64,000 nt of DNA, taken from positions 310,001 to 374,000 of the forward strand of contig JAJXZL010000005.1 in assembly GCA_021780075.1 (NCBI GenBank), in the 5' to 3' direction. The position numbers were made by a program, and so were the translations under genes. This document shows, in pieces, positions 23,884 through 32,509 of this stretch. The stretch is from Acidobacteriota bacterium (GTDB lineage Bacteria > Acidobacteriota > Terriglobia > Terriglobales > Acidobacteriaceae). Every line of letters begins with the position of its first letter. Position 1 is the stretch's first letter. The notes under the pieces were generated by a model, which did not search any database, was not told the origin of the DNA, and saw only the letters and a list, made by a program, of their open reading frames with translations.

Positions 23884-24525
23884 TTATTCACCCCCGTAAG
23901 GCGGTACCCCCACATGTGCGTGTTTGCAACCGACGCAACAAACGGCGGCCGTGAGTTGCTTGATTGCTTCCTCGAACTCATGCGGCAGATGCCGGACCTC
24001 GCCGCTGCGGTCATAAAACTCAGGAACAAGCTTTCCGCGCAGCGCTTTGTTCGCGTCCTTCCAGAGATCAAAGGGTAGTTCGCCATCCTGTCCGCGAAAG
24101 AGCAGCTTCGATGTAATCCGAGGTCGCTTCTGTCCTGGCTCCGCTGACGTGCTGTGAAATGTGATCGCCAGTTCGTAGGTCCGCACCGTGCGCAGCATCT
24201 CCAGGCGTACCAGATTCTCCGCGAGAAAAATTGCGTGACGCCCGTTCACCGCCATCGAGTGAATAAATTGCAACCAAGGTAACGGCGAGCCGTCAGGAGC
24301 AACAAAGGCGCATGCTCTGCCCATGTCCGATACCGCGCCACCTGATTCCACGCCCCGCAGCACATAGCGCCTGGCGAGATGTTGGTGCTCAACCGAGACA
24401 CTAGGAGTGCAATGGATTCCGCGCTTGTAAAGCGCCTTGAGCACGCTCCCCGGCAACGAGAGTCCATGAAGAGCGTACCGGGAGGCTACGGATGGGAGTT
24501 CTTGCCTTTTGGAGTGGTTCTTCAT
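23884..24525 (-). CDS. Hypothetical protein of the DNA-processing operon
   Basis: 213 residues, soluble, with no membrane segment. The C-terminus has a Cys/His cluster (VCCVGCKHAHVGV) that could bind metal. The middle part (LPWLQFIHSMAVNGRHAIFL) is alpha/beta-like. It starts nine bases after the primase gene ends and reads in the same direction. I recognise no family. Confidence 0.6.
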   Translation of the reverse strand: MKNHSKRQELPSVASRYALHGLSLPGSVLKALYKRGIHCTPSVSVEHQHLARRYVLRGVESGGAVSDMGRACAFVAPDGSPLPWLQFIHSMAVNGRHAIFLAENLVRLEMLRTVRTYELAITFHSTSAEPGQKRPRITSKLLFRGQDGELPFDLWKDANKALRGKLVPEFYDRSGEVRHLPHEFEEAIKQLTAAVCCVGCKHAHVGVPPYGGE

Positions 24526-24534
24526 TCTGTTTCC

Positions 24535-25500
24535 CTATGCCAGCGCCCGTTTTCGAATGGGCTGTCCGAGAGCGGCGCGAATCTCCTCTTTTGTGCACCC
24601 CGCCCAGCACTTGTAAAGGCGAGGGTCCTTGACTTGGATCGAAAGGTTATCGCCCGAGCGGTCACGTCCTGCAGCCGCGCACGAGGGACATCTTGCCCAC
24701 CAGTTCCGGCTGTCCTTCCGTGTGGTCCGGACGTAATTGAGAATGCGGAACTCCGTAGATTGCGATGACGGATTACGCGGAACGTACGGCGCCGGGACGG
24801 GCGGTCTGTAAGCTTCCGGGAGTTTCATCCCCTGAGTGAACGTGCGAAGCTCTGCTTCGGTAAGCTTCGTCAACCCGTCAAGGTAGGCGAGTTGCGCTTC
24901 CGGATTGAGGTCGGCTTCATAGAACCAATAGCGCCGGTTCGTTTTCCGGTGAACACCGAGCGGTGCTCGGATGGCGTTGCCGAATTCTCCGTCGCCGAGC
25001 CGATCCTGACGGGGAAAGACTTCGATGCCTTCCTTGAGACCGCCTCCCTTAACAGGAACACCGAGGCGAAGCGCGAGGTTGTAGACGTAAATCCGGCATT
25101 CCGACGCCAGGAGCGGCTCCGCGCCGAAGATCCAGAGATGACCTCCCCGGCGAGACTGTTCGAGCGCCGCTTCGACGCCATCCTGTTTCAGTTCCCACTG
25201 CAACTGGAAGAGCGACTCCAGTGCCCCGTCGAAGTCAGCGTCGATCGCGACCCATTTCGAGCGCTGGGTTTCCGGGTTAATGGCGTAAAGGCTGATCGTG
25301 ATATCGCCATTCAGATGCATGCGCACGGCGCCTTCATCGAGCAGCTTCGGCTCTTTGGTCTTCCAGTCGCGCACGGGGTAGTAAGGAACGGTTCCGTTCG
25401 GCAGCGGACAAACAGCCTGGATCGCGTAGGCGCGCCGGTTGACGAAGAGGCGAATGAACGCGTTGGCTGTTTCCCGGCTAACGCAAAACTTCGCGTACAT
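24535..25500 (-). CDS. Archaeo-eukaryotic-type primase (TOTE/AEP family)
   Basis: 321 residues; GGAGG lies nine bases before the ATG. AEP motifs are readable: WVAIDADFDG (metal-binding D87, D89), SRRGGHLWIF (S116...H121, the SxH motif) and GNAIRAPLGVHRKTNRRYWF (the third motif region). The C-terminal 60 residues carry CPSCAAAGRDRSGDN and LYKCWAGCTKEEI, a CHC2-like zinc finger. The combination matches AEP primases of the TOTE/conflict and ICE type. It probably primes replication of the element or of the transferred strand. Confidence 0.82.
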   Translation of the reverse strand: MYAKFCVSRETANAFIRLFVNRRAYAIQAVCPLPNGTVPYYPVRDWKTKEPKLLDEGAVRMHLNGDITISLYAINPETQRSKWVAIDADFDGALESLFQLQWELKQDGVEAALEQSRRGGHLWIFGAEPLLASECRIYVYNLALRLGVPVKGGGLKEGIEVFPRQDRLGDGEFGNAIRAPLGVHRKTNRRYWFYEADLNPEAQLAYLDGLTKLTEAELRTFTQGMKLPEAYRPPVPAPYVPRNPSSQSTEFRILNYVRTTRKDSRNWWARCPSCAAAGRDRSGDNLSIQVKDPRLYKCWAGCTKEEIRAALGQPIRKRALA

Positions 25501-25627
25501 GGCATCCGGCCTCCTTCATCCGCTCTGTGGTTGTACCCCGGGTCTAAAACTCGGTCAAATAGCCCGGAGATGGCCTCGTGAGTGTCATCTCCGGCTCAAC
25601 TCGTCTTTTGAACTTGGCTGTCTTGCC

Positions 25628-25813
25628 TCACGCTACGGCGTTTCTCGCCACCGCAATGACCTTGACGATCGCCGGCATGTTTCGAGAGACGATGGGCGGC
25701 GTAATGCCTACGGACATCGGCTGGCAATTCTTGTCGCGCGCGGGCCAGGTGAATCCCTGGACTCGCGCAAGACGGCGGTTGATCGAACGGATTCGGCTTG
25801 CGGACAGACGCAT
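25628..25813 (-). CDS. Small basic hypothetical protein
   Basis: 61 residues beginning MRLSASRIRSINRRLARVQ, with AAGGAG seven bases before the ATG. Strongly basic at the N-terminus, then hydrophobic (MPAIVKVIAVARNAVA). The ribosome site and direction support it more than the overlapping plus-strand frame. Function unknown. Confidence 0.45.
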   Translation of the reverse strand: MRLSASRIRSINRRLARVQGFTWPARDKNCQPMSVGITPPIVSRNMPAIVKVIAVARNAVA

Positions 25814-25868
25814 GGCGGGCTCCTTGGTGGTTTGGTATGGGCTGTTGAGGGGATCGGGATGAGGCGGG

Positions 25869-26228
25869 TTAGGCGTTGGCCGGCTGCAACTCGGAGATCA
25901 AGAGACCGGGCTGTTCGACCAGACGAAACAGGTCGTACTCAGAGAAGGCGCGGTCGAACTTCTCCGAGGTGAACCGATCCTCGCACTCTTCGAACGACAA
26001 CATGTACCACTGGTCGCGGCGTCGATCGAAGACATAGATTGCTCCGGATGCATCGTCACCAGGAACCAACTGCAAAAGCAGAACGCCTTTGGCGGTTTGG
26101 ATCCACCGCGTGGCAATCGCTTCCCCAACTTCGAGGAAGGCTGCAACGGTTTGTTCAATGGAACTGGCGGCCCGGTCCTGCCAGTTCAGAATCTTGTATG
26201 CGGACATCTTTCCCAAGCTGGGTTGCAT
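25869..26228 (-). CDS. Hypothetical protein
   Basis: 119 residues from the ATG at 26228, which has a GGGAG site; upstream codons in the same frame are a shadow of the next gene. Composition is typical soluble alpha/beta: AAFLEVGEAIATRWIQTAKG, then GAIYVFDRRRDQWYMLSFEE. No domain recognised. It sits between two small ICE genes in the same orientation. Confidence 0.55.
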   Translation of the reverse strand: MQPSLGKMSAYKILNWQDRAASSIEQTVAAFLEVGEAIATRWIQTAKGVLLLQLVPGDDASGAIYVFDRRRDQWYMLSFEECEDRFTSEKFDRAFSEYDLFRLVEQPGLLISELQPANA

Positions 26229-26245
26229 GGCGCGACACTCCCTTC

Positions 26246-26542
26246 TTACGGATTTGGTTTGGGCGGGGTTGAGGTTGTTTGCCGGCGGCTCCGGACCTGG
26301 AAGGTGACCGACCACATCCAGGCCAAAGACCAGAACCACCCTGCGACGAGTGAAAGGTAGAACGCTTCCAGCGCCGGATCGATGGCGGCAATGCGGCACA
26401 TGATTGGGCCGGTCAAGGCGAAACTGAGCAGTCCGGCGGCGCTCAAAATGGAACTCACGAAGAGGCGAGCAACGAACCGGCCAGGCAAACGGGATTTGCT
26501 CGCCGTGTTCGTCGCGGTAGTTTGAATTTCGATTTGAGCCAT
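26246..26542 (-). CDS. Small membrane protein
   Basis: 98 residues from the ATG at 26542. Two hydrophobic segments (FVSSILSAAGLLSFALTG and AFYLSLVAGWFWSLAWMWSV) are separated by a short loop, with basic, polar ends. The layout suggests a two-pass inner-membrane protein. No family recognised. The 290 bases beyond it, to the HExxH gene at 26836, hold no gene I can support and probably contain the promoters of both divergent genes. Confidence 0.55.
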   Translation of the reverse strand: MAQIEIQTTATNTASKSRLPGRFVARLFVSSILSAAGLLSFALTGPIMCRIAAIDPALEAFYLSLVAGWFWSLAWMWSVTFQVRSRRQTTSTPPKPNP

Positions 26543-26835
26543 AGACACTCCTTGGGGATAGATTTCCTGGGCGCTGAATGGGAAAACTCAGTGCGCGGAA
26601 ACTTCAGGACATGACTGTGTTATGCAGCAGAAAGGAAGGGTTATTGGAATAGACGGGACCACGCGCAGAAGTCCACAATTGCGTCACGGCGACGCGATCA
26701 CCGCGGCTAAATGTCCGGAAAGAGCGTGAGCAACGCCTTCATCCGTGGTGCATTGCGATTCTTCCGCTGGGTCGGAATCGAAGAGCAACGACGTACAATG
26801 GTCCCGTTTCGAGTTCACAAAGGAACTTCAGACCA

Positions 26836-27405
26836 ATGCTTACCGATGCCCCACCGCGAACGTCATACCTCACCGGGTTCCGGGAAAGCGATCGGATCAC
26901 GACGCTTGATCTGCCAGGGGACGCACGCTTGTCGGACATCGCTAAGGCCATAGAGTCGGCGATGAAATCCGACCAGACAGCAAACGTGCGCCGGGCCTGT
27001 GCCGAGTTTCTGAAGTTTGCATCGGAGTTCTACCACGTTCCGGACTGCGGCGTCCGGGTACTTGCCGCGAGACCCCTGCGAGTTCGCGAACAGTGGACGA
27101 CCGAGTTGTTCGGTGACTACGCCCCGAAGGCCATGTTGATCCGGGTGTGGATGCGGACGGCTGTGCGCAAGGACGTCACCTCTTACGGCACGTTTCTGAG
27201 TACGCTCTGTCACGAATTCTGCCATCATCTCGACTACAAAAAGTTCGGCTTTGCGGATTCCTGGCATACGCGCGGGTTCTACGAGAGGGCCGCTGTGCTC
27301 TACCATCATGCGCGGGGAACTCCGCAGAAGCATTTGTTTTGGGCGCCTATGTCAGGTGGGCGCTGGCGAATTGATTGGCCCAGGACAAATCGAAGTACGC
27401 CATAA
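26836..27405 (+). CDS. HExxH metalloprotein (SprT-like zincin candidate)
   Basis: 189 residues. TLCHEFCHHLDYKKFG (about residues 124-139) is an HExxH zinc motif with an extra His, followed by SWHTRGFYERAAVLYHH, which supplies a downstream Glu/His. The layout resembles minimal metallopeptidases such as SprT/Wss1, which remove protein from DNA, but that is only by motif. It has no signal peptide. It is on the plus strand, opposite to the conjugation genes. Confidence 0.7.
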   Translation: MLTDAPPRTSYLTGFRESDRITTLDLPGDARLSDIAKAIESAMKSDQTANVRRACAEFLKFASEFYHVPDCGVRVLAARPLRVREQWTTELFGDYAPKAMLIRVWMRTAVRKDVTSYGTFLSTLCHEFCHHLDYKKFGFADSWHTRGFYERAAVLYHHARGTPQKHLFWAPMSGGRWRIDWPRTNRSTP

Positions 27406-27727
27406 GCCGGTTTGCGCGCTGCATCTAACACCAGCCCGGGGGCTCAAATCGAAAAGGCATCTTCTACTCGAAGTCTGACAGCAAATCATTGTCACGTCTC
27501 AGAACCTCAAAAAACGCCTATCCAAACACCAAAACATGACGCAAAAGAAAACAAGGGGATAGTCAGAACGCATCCTGCACATTTCGCACGCAGATACGAC
27601 CGGGCAAATTCGGGCAGTGGGAAGCGATCAGGAAGCCGAGAGGATGGCGCCAGGAAGGAAATCGGAAGGCAATCGGCGGCATTTGGATAGGTCTGAGGCG
27701 CAATAGGCAGTCAATCGGAAGGAAATG
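27406..27727. other. Intergenic region without a supported gene
   Basis: 322 bases between convergent genes. No frame with a ribosome site was seen. The end holds short repeated words (GGAAGGMAATCGG near 27657 and 27716), which could be the remnant of a small repeat. I see no hairpin followed by a T-run. Confidence 0.6.
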
Positions 27728-28498
27728 TCATTGTATGAGAAACTGGCGAAACGACAGCACGTCGTTCGCCGGAGAGTTCGTGAGGATGCTGGCGTCCAGC
27801 AGTTCGCTCCGAAGTGTTTCGCTCAGAACGAAGCCGATCCGCTTTCCGACGTCGCGCATTTCGAGCGCCAGGATATAGAGAATCTCGGCATTTGGTGTAA
27901 GGTATAGAACCCGGTCGGCGGTCTGGTCCGCGCTGAAGATGCTGCGCAATTCCTCATATCGCCCGGAGCCCTTAAGCGTTCTTTCGAATTCGATTGCGAC
28001 GCATTTTGTGTCTCCGTCGACGGTAATCTCCGCCAACGCGTCGAAATCTTTCATCTTTCCGGTTCCATAAGCCAGGTTCCTCGATACGATTTCCAGTTCC
28101 CACTTCCACGATTTCAGGAGCCCTTTTTGAGCCAATGCGACACGGATGCCGACCAATTCGACCGAATGGAGGATCTGGGATTTCCGGATGATTGACTTTG
28201 CCGTCGACGGCAGTGACAGCAACGAGTGGCCACGAAACTCGAGGAATTGGAGCCCAAGTGGCGTGATGGCGAAGATCGGTTGCGAGAAGAAGCGGTCGTA
28301 CGTCATGCGCCGGATCAGCTCACAACCCTCCAGGCGCGACAGCCTCCAGTACACCGAGCGCCGGCTTGATTCGCTTCCTTCGATCGCTGCCAGTGCGCAC
28401 ACCTGGTCAAATGTGATCGCTCGAGCATTGCGAATCAACAACAACACCGGCACATCCCGGGTGTCTGAAAGCGCAATATACCCCTTCCGGTATCTCAT
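27728..28498 (-). CDS. Replication-relaxation family-like protein
   Basis: 256 residues from the ATG at 28498; upstream frame is a shadow. The N-terminal 90 (LLLIRNARAITFDQVCALA, then SVYWRLSRLEGCELIRR) are a winged helix. After it comes HSVELVGIRVALAQ, then a beta-rich region with DFDALAEITVDG and AIEFERTLKGSGRYEELRSI. This domain order fits the Replic_Relax family of plasmids and ICEs, and the 'FDALA..AIEFERT.K...RY..k' segment is PD-(D/E)XK-nuclease-like. It lies downstream of the VirD4 cluster. Identity is moderate. Confidence 0.55.
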   Translation of the reverse strand: MRYRKGYIALSDTRDVPVLLLIRNARAITFDQVCALAAIEGSESSRRSVYWRLSRLEGCELIRRMTYDRFFSQPIFAITPLGLQFLEFRGHSLLSLPSTAKSIIRKSQILHSVELVGIRVALAQKGLLKSWKWELEIVSRNLAYGTGKMKDFDALAEITVDGDTKCVAIEFERTLKGSGRYEELRSIFSADQTADRVLYLTPNAEILYILALEMRDVGKRIGFVLSETLRSELLDASILTNSPANDVLSFRQFLIQ

Positions 28499-29022
28499 TC
28501 TGCATCCGCTCCTAAGAGAACAAGTCGTCGATCGTCCCCTGATATTGACCACCGGCCAACGTCGGTTTCCACCCAGTCTTGCCGTCCCATGAGAAGCATT
28601 GCTTCGTATCGGAGACCCCGAAGGCTGACCGATATCGGTTGAACACCGGCAGATTTCCATGCGGGAGACGTGAACGAAAGTCGCCCGTTGGAGGCGTTGT
28701 TCATCGTCACCAAATACCGGTCTGGAGCGGGTCCACTCAACAGGCGGGCAAACAGAAGGTGCGTGCGACCGCCCAAATGGTTTGGACCGCTGCACAGAAA
28801 TGTCCTCCCCATCGCCCGCAGCGGATGCTCGGGCTGAAAACCGCTGTTCAGGTTGAACCGGATCTGACCGGGATACACCCAGCACAGTCGCAGCCTGCGG
28901 CCGTACCTAAGCCCAGCCGAATTGAACCACGCGGCCGAACGGCGGAAGCAATAAGGATCGTCGAGGTCGCGTGAGTGCATGGCCCACCAGTTCGTTCCGA
29001 AGCTGATTATGCGCACGCGCAT
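28495..29022 (-). CDS. Hypothetical protein coupled to the winged-helix gene
   Basis: 175 residues from the ATG at 29022 (MRVRIISFGTNWWAMH), overlapping the following start as ATGA and the preceding gene's end. Trp/Arg/Gly-rich with a region NSGFQPEHPLRAMGRTFLCS. I recognise no family. It is the middle member of a three-gene overlapping set (29693 to 27728) that probably acts together. Confidence 0.6.
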   Translation of the reverse strand: MRVRIISFGTNWWAMHSRDLDDPYCFRRSAAWFNSAGLRYGRRLRLCWVYPGQIRFNLNSGFQPEHPLRAMGRTFLCSGPNHLGGRTHLLFARLLSGPAPDRYLVTMNNASNGRLSFTSPAWKSAGVQPISVSLRGLRYEAMLLMGRQDWVETDVGRWSISGDDRRLVLLGADAE

Positions 29023-29693
29023 GACTCCAATGCCTCGGCTAATTCCTGCACCAGGGCGCGTGCTTGCGCATTGCGCTCCGCTCCAGGCAGGTAGTGCAGG
29101 AACCAAACCCGCCCGGAAAAATGGGGAGGCAAAGCGAGGCTCCGGTCCCGGAAAAAGGTAAGCAACTTGGCTAGCTGGCCGACCAAAAGCGCAAATTCAG
29201 TCTCCTCGTTTGTCCCGTCCCGAAGCTCCTGCGCAACAAATTCCTCCCAGGCGAATTCGCCATTGGCCCGCTCTGCCAGCGACGTGTACCGAATCCAGAG
29301 CGCATAGTACGGGTTCTCCTTCGCCAGGTATGCGGCCAGTTCGTCGATGAGTTCACAGGGCGAGACGGGAATGGAGATCTCTACCCTCTCGGACACCTTC
29401 GGCTTCGCAGCCAACAGAAACTGCATCATGTCGGCAAAGATTCGGTCATTCAATGCCTCCAACGCCTCTGTTCTTTCGGGATCGTGAAGCTGGCCGATGG
29501 CTGCCAACTCGCTCAAAAACCGGTCGGGGAACGGTTGATTTCGGACCTCATAAAAGCGGGCGAACAAGATTGTCCGGCCGAATGCAAGCGTGTAATCAGC
29601 CTCATCCGGGGAGACGGTTTGCCGAACGTACTGCCGCCATTCGTCCGGATGGGCGAAGTCCGTCGGCGATTTGAGCTGTGGTTTGCGGTCCAT
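29007..29693 (-). CDS. Hypothetical protein near the coupling-protein gene
   Basis: 228 residues, acidic and mostly helical, with no membrane segment. It begins MDRKPQLKSPTDFAHPDEWR and contains repeated Glu/Ala helices (ERTEALEALNDRIFADMM). Its end overlaps the next gene by 16 bases. The constant direction and close spacing to the VirD4 and coiled-coil genes suggest a conjugation accessory role; no domain is visible. Confidence 0.58.
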   Translation of the reverse strand: MDRKPQLKSPTDFAHPDEWRQYVRQTVSPDEADYTLAFGRTILFARFYEVRNQPFPDRFLSELAAIGQLHDPERTEALEALNDRIFADMMQFLLAAKPKVSERVEISIPVSPCELIDELAAYLAKENPYYALWIRYTSLAERANGEFAWEEFVAQELRDGTNEETEFALLVGQLAKLLTFFRDRSLALPPHFSGRVWFLHYLPGAERNAQARALVQELAEALESCACA

Positions 29694-29704
29694 CCGTGCG
29701 TCTC

Positions 29705-30478
29705 CTATGCGCCCTTAAGGGTCTGGTTTCGATTCCGTTCCTGATCGAGTTGAGCGATCGTGTCATTGAGCCGGCGCCGCAGATTGGCCTCTGTATTTCT
29801 CATTGCTTCAGCCTGGCGTTCCAGCATGATGTTTCTCTGCTGCAAGCCGACAGCGGTTGCTTCCGCGCTTTGAGCCTGAACTGCTATGCTCGCAGGCCGA
29901 TTCTCACTGCTGTTGCGGTCCGCAGCATTTACTTTTGCTGTCCTCTTGTCGAGGCCTTCGACGGTTCGTTTGAGCTCGGAGTCGGCCTGTTCCTCGCCGG
30001 AGGCCGGTTGTGGTTTCGCCGAGAGCGCACGCTCGACCTCGGCGTTATGGGCTTCGGCCAGTCGATTGAACTGTTCCGTGCGACGTTCAATCTCGATCCG
30101 GTCGCTGACGCGGCCATTCCATAATTGCGCGATCAGCGATGCCGCAATCACTTCACGCTTGTCTGCCGCGCGCCACTGAAGAAGGACAACGGCGACCATC
30201 ACGCTGAGCAAAAGCAGCGTCACCACATTCGACCAGAAATAGAGATCGTCGATGGAATTCTCGACGAGAGCAGCCCTACCAGACTCCATCGCCGCGCCAT
30301 AATCCTTGTCGCGAGGATTGATCTTCCCTAACGCATAGTCAAAGAACCCCTGGTGCTTCGCCTCGGGTTGCGCGGTTTCGGAGGCTGCGCGGTCCGCGGT
30401 TTGAGCGAAAGATGACCCGTAGACGCACCAGAGCGAGATAGCAAAGACGACGGTTCGAATGATGAGTGGTGATCGCAT
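29705..30478 (-). CDS. Exported membrane protein with C-terminal coiled coil
   Basis: 257 residues from the ATG at 30478 (GGAG seven bases upstream); a GTG at 30484 overlaps the VirD4 stop. An N-terminal signal (RTVVFAISLWCVYGSSFAQ) is followed by a periplasmic segment. One transmembrane helix is near residues 84-104 (WSNVVTLLLLSVMVAVVLLQ). A long Glu/Gln/Arg coiled coil then fills the rest. The topology suggests a scaffold that links membrane and cytoplasm next to the coupling protein. Not a known VirB protein. Confidence 0.62.
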   Translation of the reverse strand: MRSPLIIRTVVFAISLWCVYGSSFAQTADRAASETAQPEAKHQGFFDYALGKINPRDKDYGAAMESGRAALVENSIDDLYFWSNVVTLLLLSVMVAVVLLQWRAADKREVIAASLIAQLWNGRVSDRIEIERRTEQFNRLAEAHNAEVERALSAKPQPASGEEQADSELKRTVEGLDKRTAKVNAADRNSSENRPASIAVQAQSAEATAVGLQQRNIMLERQAEAMRNTEANLRRRLNDTIAQLDQERNRNQTLKGA

Positions 30479-30480
30479 CG

Positions 30481-32274
30481 TCACTCTCCATTGACCCCGC
30501 CGAGGAACAATCCTGCCGTTCTCCGGCGCCGTTGTTTCCGATTCTCAGCCTCTTTGAAACGCAGATTGACGCCGATTTCCGGATCGAGACGACTGTGCAT
30601 TTTGGGATAGAGGGAAGGATTCATTCCCTCAATCTCGAATCGCGGAGCGCGGCGGACATGCAGGTGCGAGTGGCGGGTGCCCTCCCGGTTGTCCACCATC
30701 AGAATCTCCATTTGGCCCACAGGGAGGTTCTTGATGTGGTCCTCGCGCGCGCGAGTCTCCTTGATGTCGCTTTCGCTCCCCGTGCCCGTCTCGGTGTATT
30801 TTGTCGAGAAAATTCCGGTGCGGCGGACCGACAGGCTGCGCCGCTTGGTCGCAATTCTGGCAGACGCCTTCAGGAACCATTGCGCCGTATTCTCCTCCGA
30901 CACGTTCATGATCATCTTCGTTCCCGGCGCCGACGACACTTCGTCGGCGAATGCCTGGCTCACACGTTGCAACTGAGGCATGCTCTGGAATGAGAACAGG
31001 AACGACACTCGCGCGCCGCGCGCGGTCTGGAGCACCTGAGTAAACGCGGGATAGGCGAAGGGGGCGAACTCGTCCAGGACCACCGAGAGCATCGGTTCGT
31101 CCGGGTCCCGGCCGCTGGCCGGCTGCGCGTAGCGCTTGCCCACCATCAGTTGGATGTTCTGAAGCAGGATCTTTCCCAGCGCTTCGACAGCGCGCTGATT
31201 GCGGTTCGCGTTGAGCGAGACGAACAGGATCAGGTCGTTTTCAACCACGTCGTCGAGCGTGAGAAGGTCCTGGTATGAGCCGGTCACGACCGATAGCTCA
31301 TCCTCCAGGAAGCTCAACAACTCATTCAAGAGTCCTTGAATCTTCTCCACTCGCTCGCGGTCCGCCAGCGACTGATGTAACATCTTCACCGACATTTCGA
31401 AGTTCAAACGCTTCTGCATGGAGATGCCCGAAACGGATGCCAGACGCGCCTTCGCAATCCCGATCTGTTCTTCCAGCACGCGTTCATCGAGCGCCATCAC
31501 GAGCACGTCGTACACATTGAAGACCTTGCCCGTGTACTGGAGGATGCGCACCAGGTCCGAGAGGTACGCCTCCTGGTGCCCTTTGAAGAAGTCTTCGCGC
31601 AGGCCGAAGGACCGGAAAATGAAGTTCACATGCTCCTGATAGGCGTCGTCGAGGGCGTAAAAAGGGTTGTACCGTGCTGATTCGGTAGGGTGGGTCGGAT
31701 CGATTACACGTAGATCTTGCAGGCGGCCAGCGGCCTCGATGTGCGGCAACAGGCGGTCGAGGAACTCCCGTTCGCCTTTGCCGTCGAAGATAATCATCGG
31801 CATCCGGCGTGTGCCGAAACGCCGTGTCACGTCCTGCGCAATGATGTTTTCAAGGAATGTGGACTTGCCCGCGCCGGTGCCGCCAACAATGACGCCATGC
31901 TTCATGCGCACCAAATCCGGCCAAAGCCAAGGCTCTTTGTGCACGTTGTATCCGAGCAGCGTAGAGCCGTTCCGATTGGAATCCCGAACAATCGCCGCAT
32001 CCTTCGACGCCGGAACGACGATGGCCGGGTGCGGCCAGTTCTCCTCTCTCTTCTTCCTTCGGCCCATCAGTTGCGCGGCGATGAGACCCCCGCCGAAGAA
32101 AAGAATCGAGCTGTCGAGGAAGATTTCCTGGCACTGTGAGTTCCACATATGGAGACGCGAGACGGCAATGTACCAGGCAAACGCAAGCACGGCGCAGGCG
32201 AACAGCACCAGCACGCCGGCGACATCCTCCGATTCACGATGTCGCCATCCGGGTTGGTCATAGTACGGACTCAC
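30481..32274 (-). CDS. virD4: VirD4-like type IV coupling ATPase
   Basis: 597 residues from the GTG at 32274, which overlaps the preceding stop (GTGA). Two transmembrane helices are near residues 20-75. Walker A is VGGTGAGKST (about residue 132) and Walker B is LSVVLDEFAPFA, with MIIFDGKGERE between. The C-terminus is Arg/Lys-rich. This is the TraD/VirD4 family, which brings relaxase-bound DNA to the secretion channel. The flanking genes are conjugation-like. No relaxase gene is seen nearby. Confidence 0.85.
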   Translation of the reverse strand: MSPYYDQPGWRHRESEDVAGVLVLFACAVLAFAWYIAVSRLHMWNSQCQEIFLDSSILFFGGGLIAAQLMGRRKKREENWPHPAIVVPASKDAAIVRDSNRNGSTLLGYNVHKEPWLWPDLVRMKHGVIVGGTGAGKSTFLENIIAQDVTRRFGTRRMPMIIFDGKGEREFLDRLLPHIEAAGRLQDLRVIDPTHPTESARYNPFYALDDAYQEHVNFIFRSFGLREDFFKGHQEAYLSDLVRILQYTGKVFNVYDVLVMALDERVLEEQIGIAKARLASVSGISMQKRLNFEMSVKMLHQSLADRERVEKIQGLLNELLSFLEDELSVVTGSYQDLLTLDDVVENDLILFVSLNANRNQRAVEALGKILLQNIQLMVGKRYAQPASGRDPDEPMLSVVLDEFAPFAYPAFTQVLQTARGARVSFLFSFQSMPQLQRVSQAFADEVSSAPGTKMIMNVSEENTAQWFLKASARIATKRRSLSVRRTGIFSTKYTETGTGSESDIKETRAREDHIKNLPVGQMEILMVDNREGTRHSHLHVRRAPRFEIEGMNPSLYPKMHSRLDPEIGVNLRFKEAENRKQRRRRTAGLFLGGVNGE

Positions 32275-32507
32275 GGGGCCACTCCGATCGAAAAGTAGAG
32301 AAAAACTCCGGTCAGGGCGCACAGCAGGACAAATATGAGAACGAGCAACGGGCTGGGCTTCCAGCGGCCTTTTTCGTTGACCGGCTTGAACTCGTCCGCC
32401 AAGGACTGAGCAAGGGCATTCTGCAGATTTGTTTCGGAGTCGTTGCGATAGATTTGCCGGAGCGCCTGACGCACTTCTTCAGCCGAGACATAACCGTGCG
32501 CCTTCAT
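32271..32507 (-). CDS. Small single-pass membrane protein
   Basis: 78 residues. A helical cytoplasmic part (SAEEVRQALRQIYRNDSETN) is followed by one hydrophobic C-terminal helix (LLVLIFVLLCALTGVFLYFS). It lies between the VirB9-like and VirD4 genes, overlapping the latter start, so it is probably a membrane partner of one of them. No named family. Confidence 0.6.
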   Translation of the reverse strand: MKAHGYVSAEEVRQALRQIYRNDSETNLQNALAQSLADEFKPVNEKGRWKPSPLLVLIFVLLCALTGVFLYFSIGVAP

Positions 32508-32509
32508 GA

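Noticed and set aside
28499-28885. N-terminal extension of the winged-helix protein
   Set aside because: The extension is a shadow of the 175-residue gene at 28495-29022; the domain begins at 28498.
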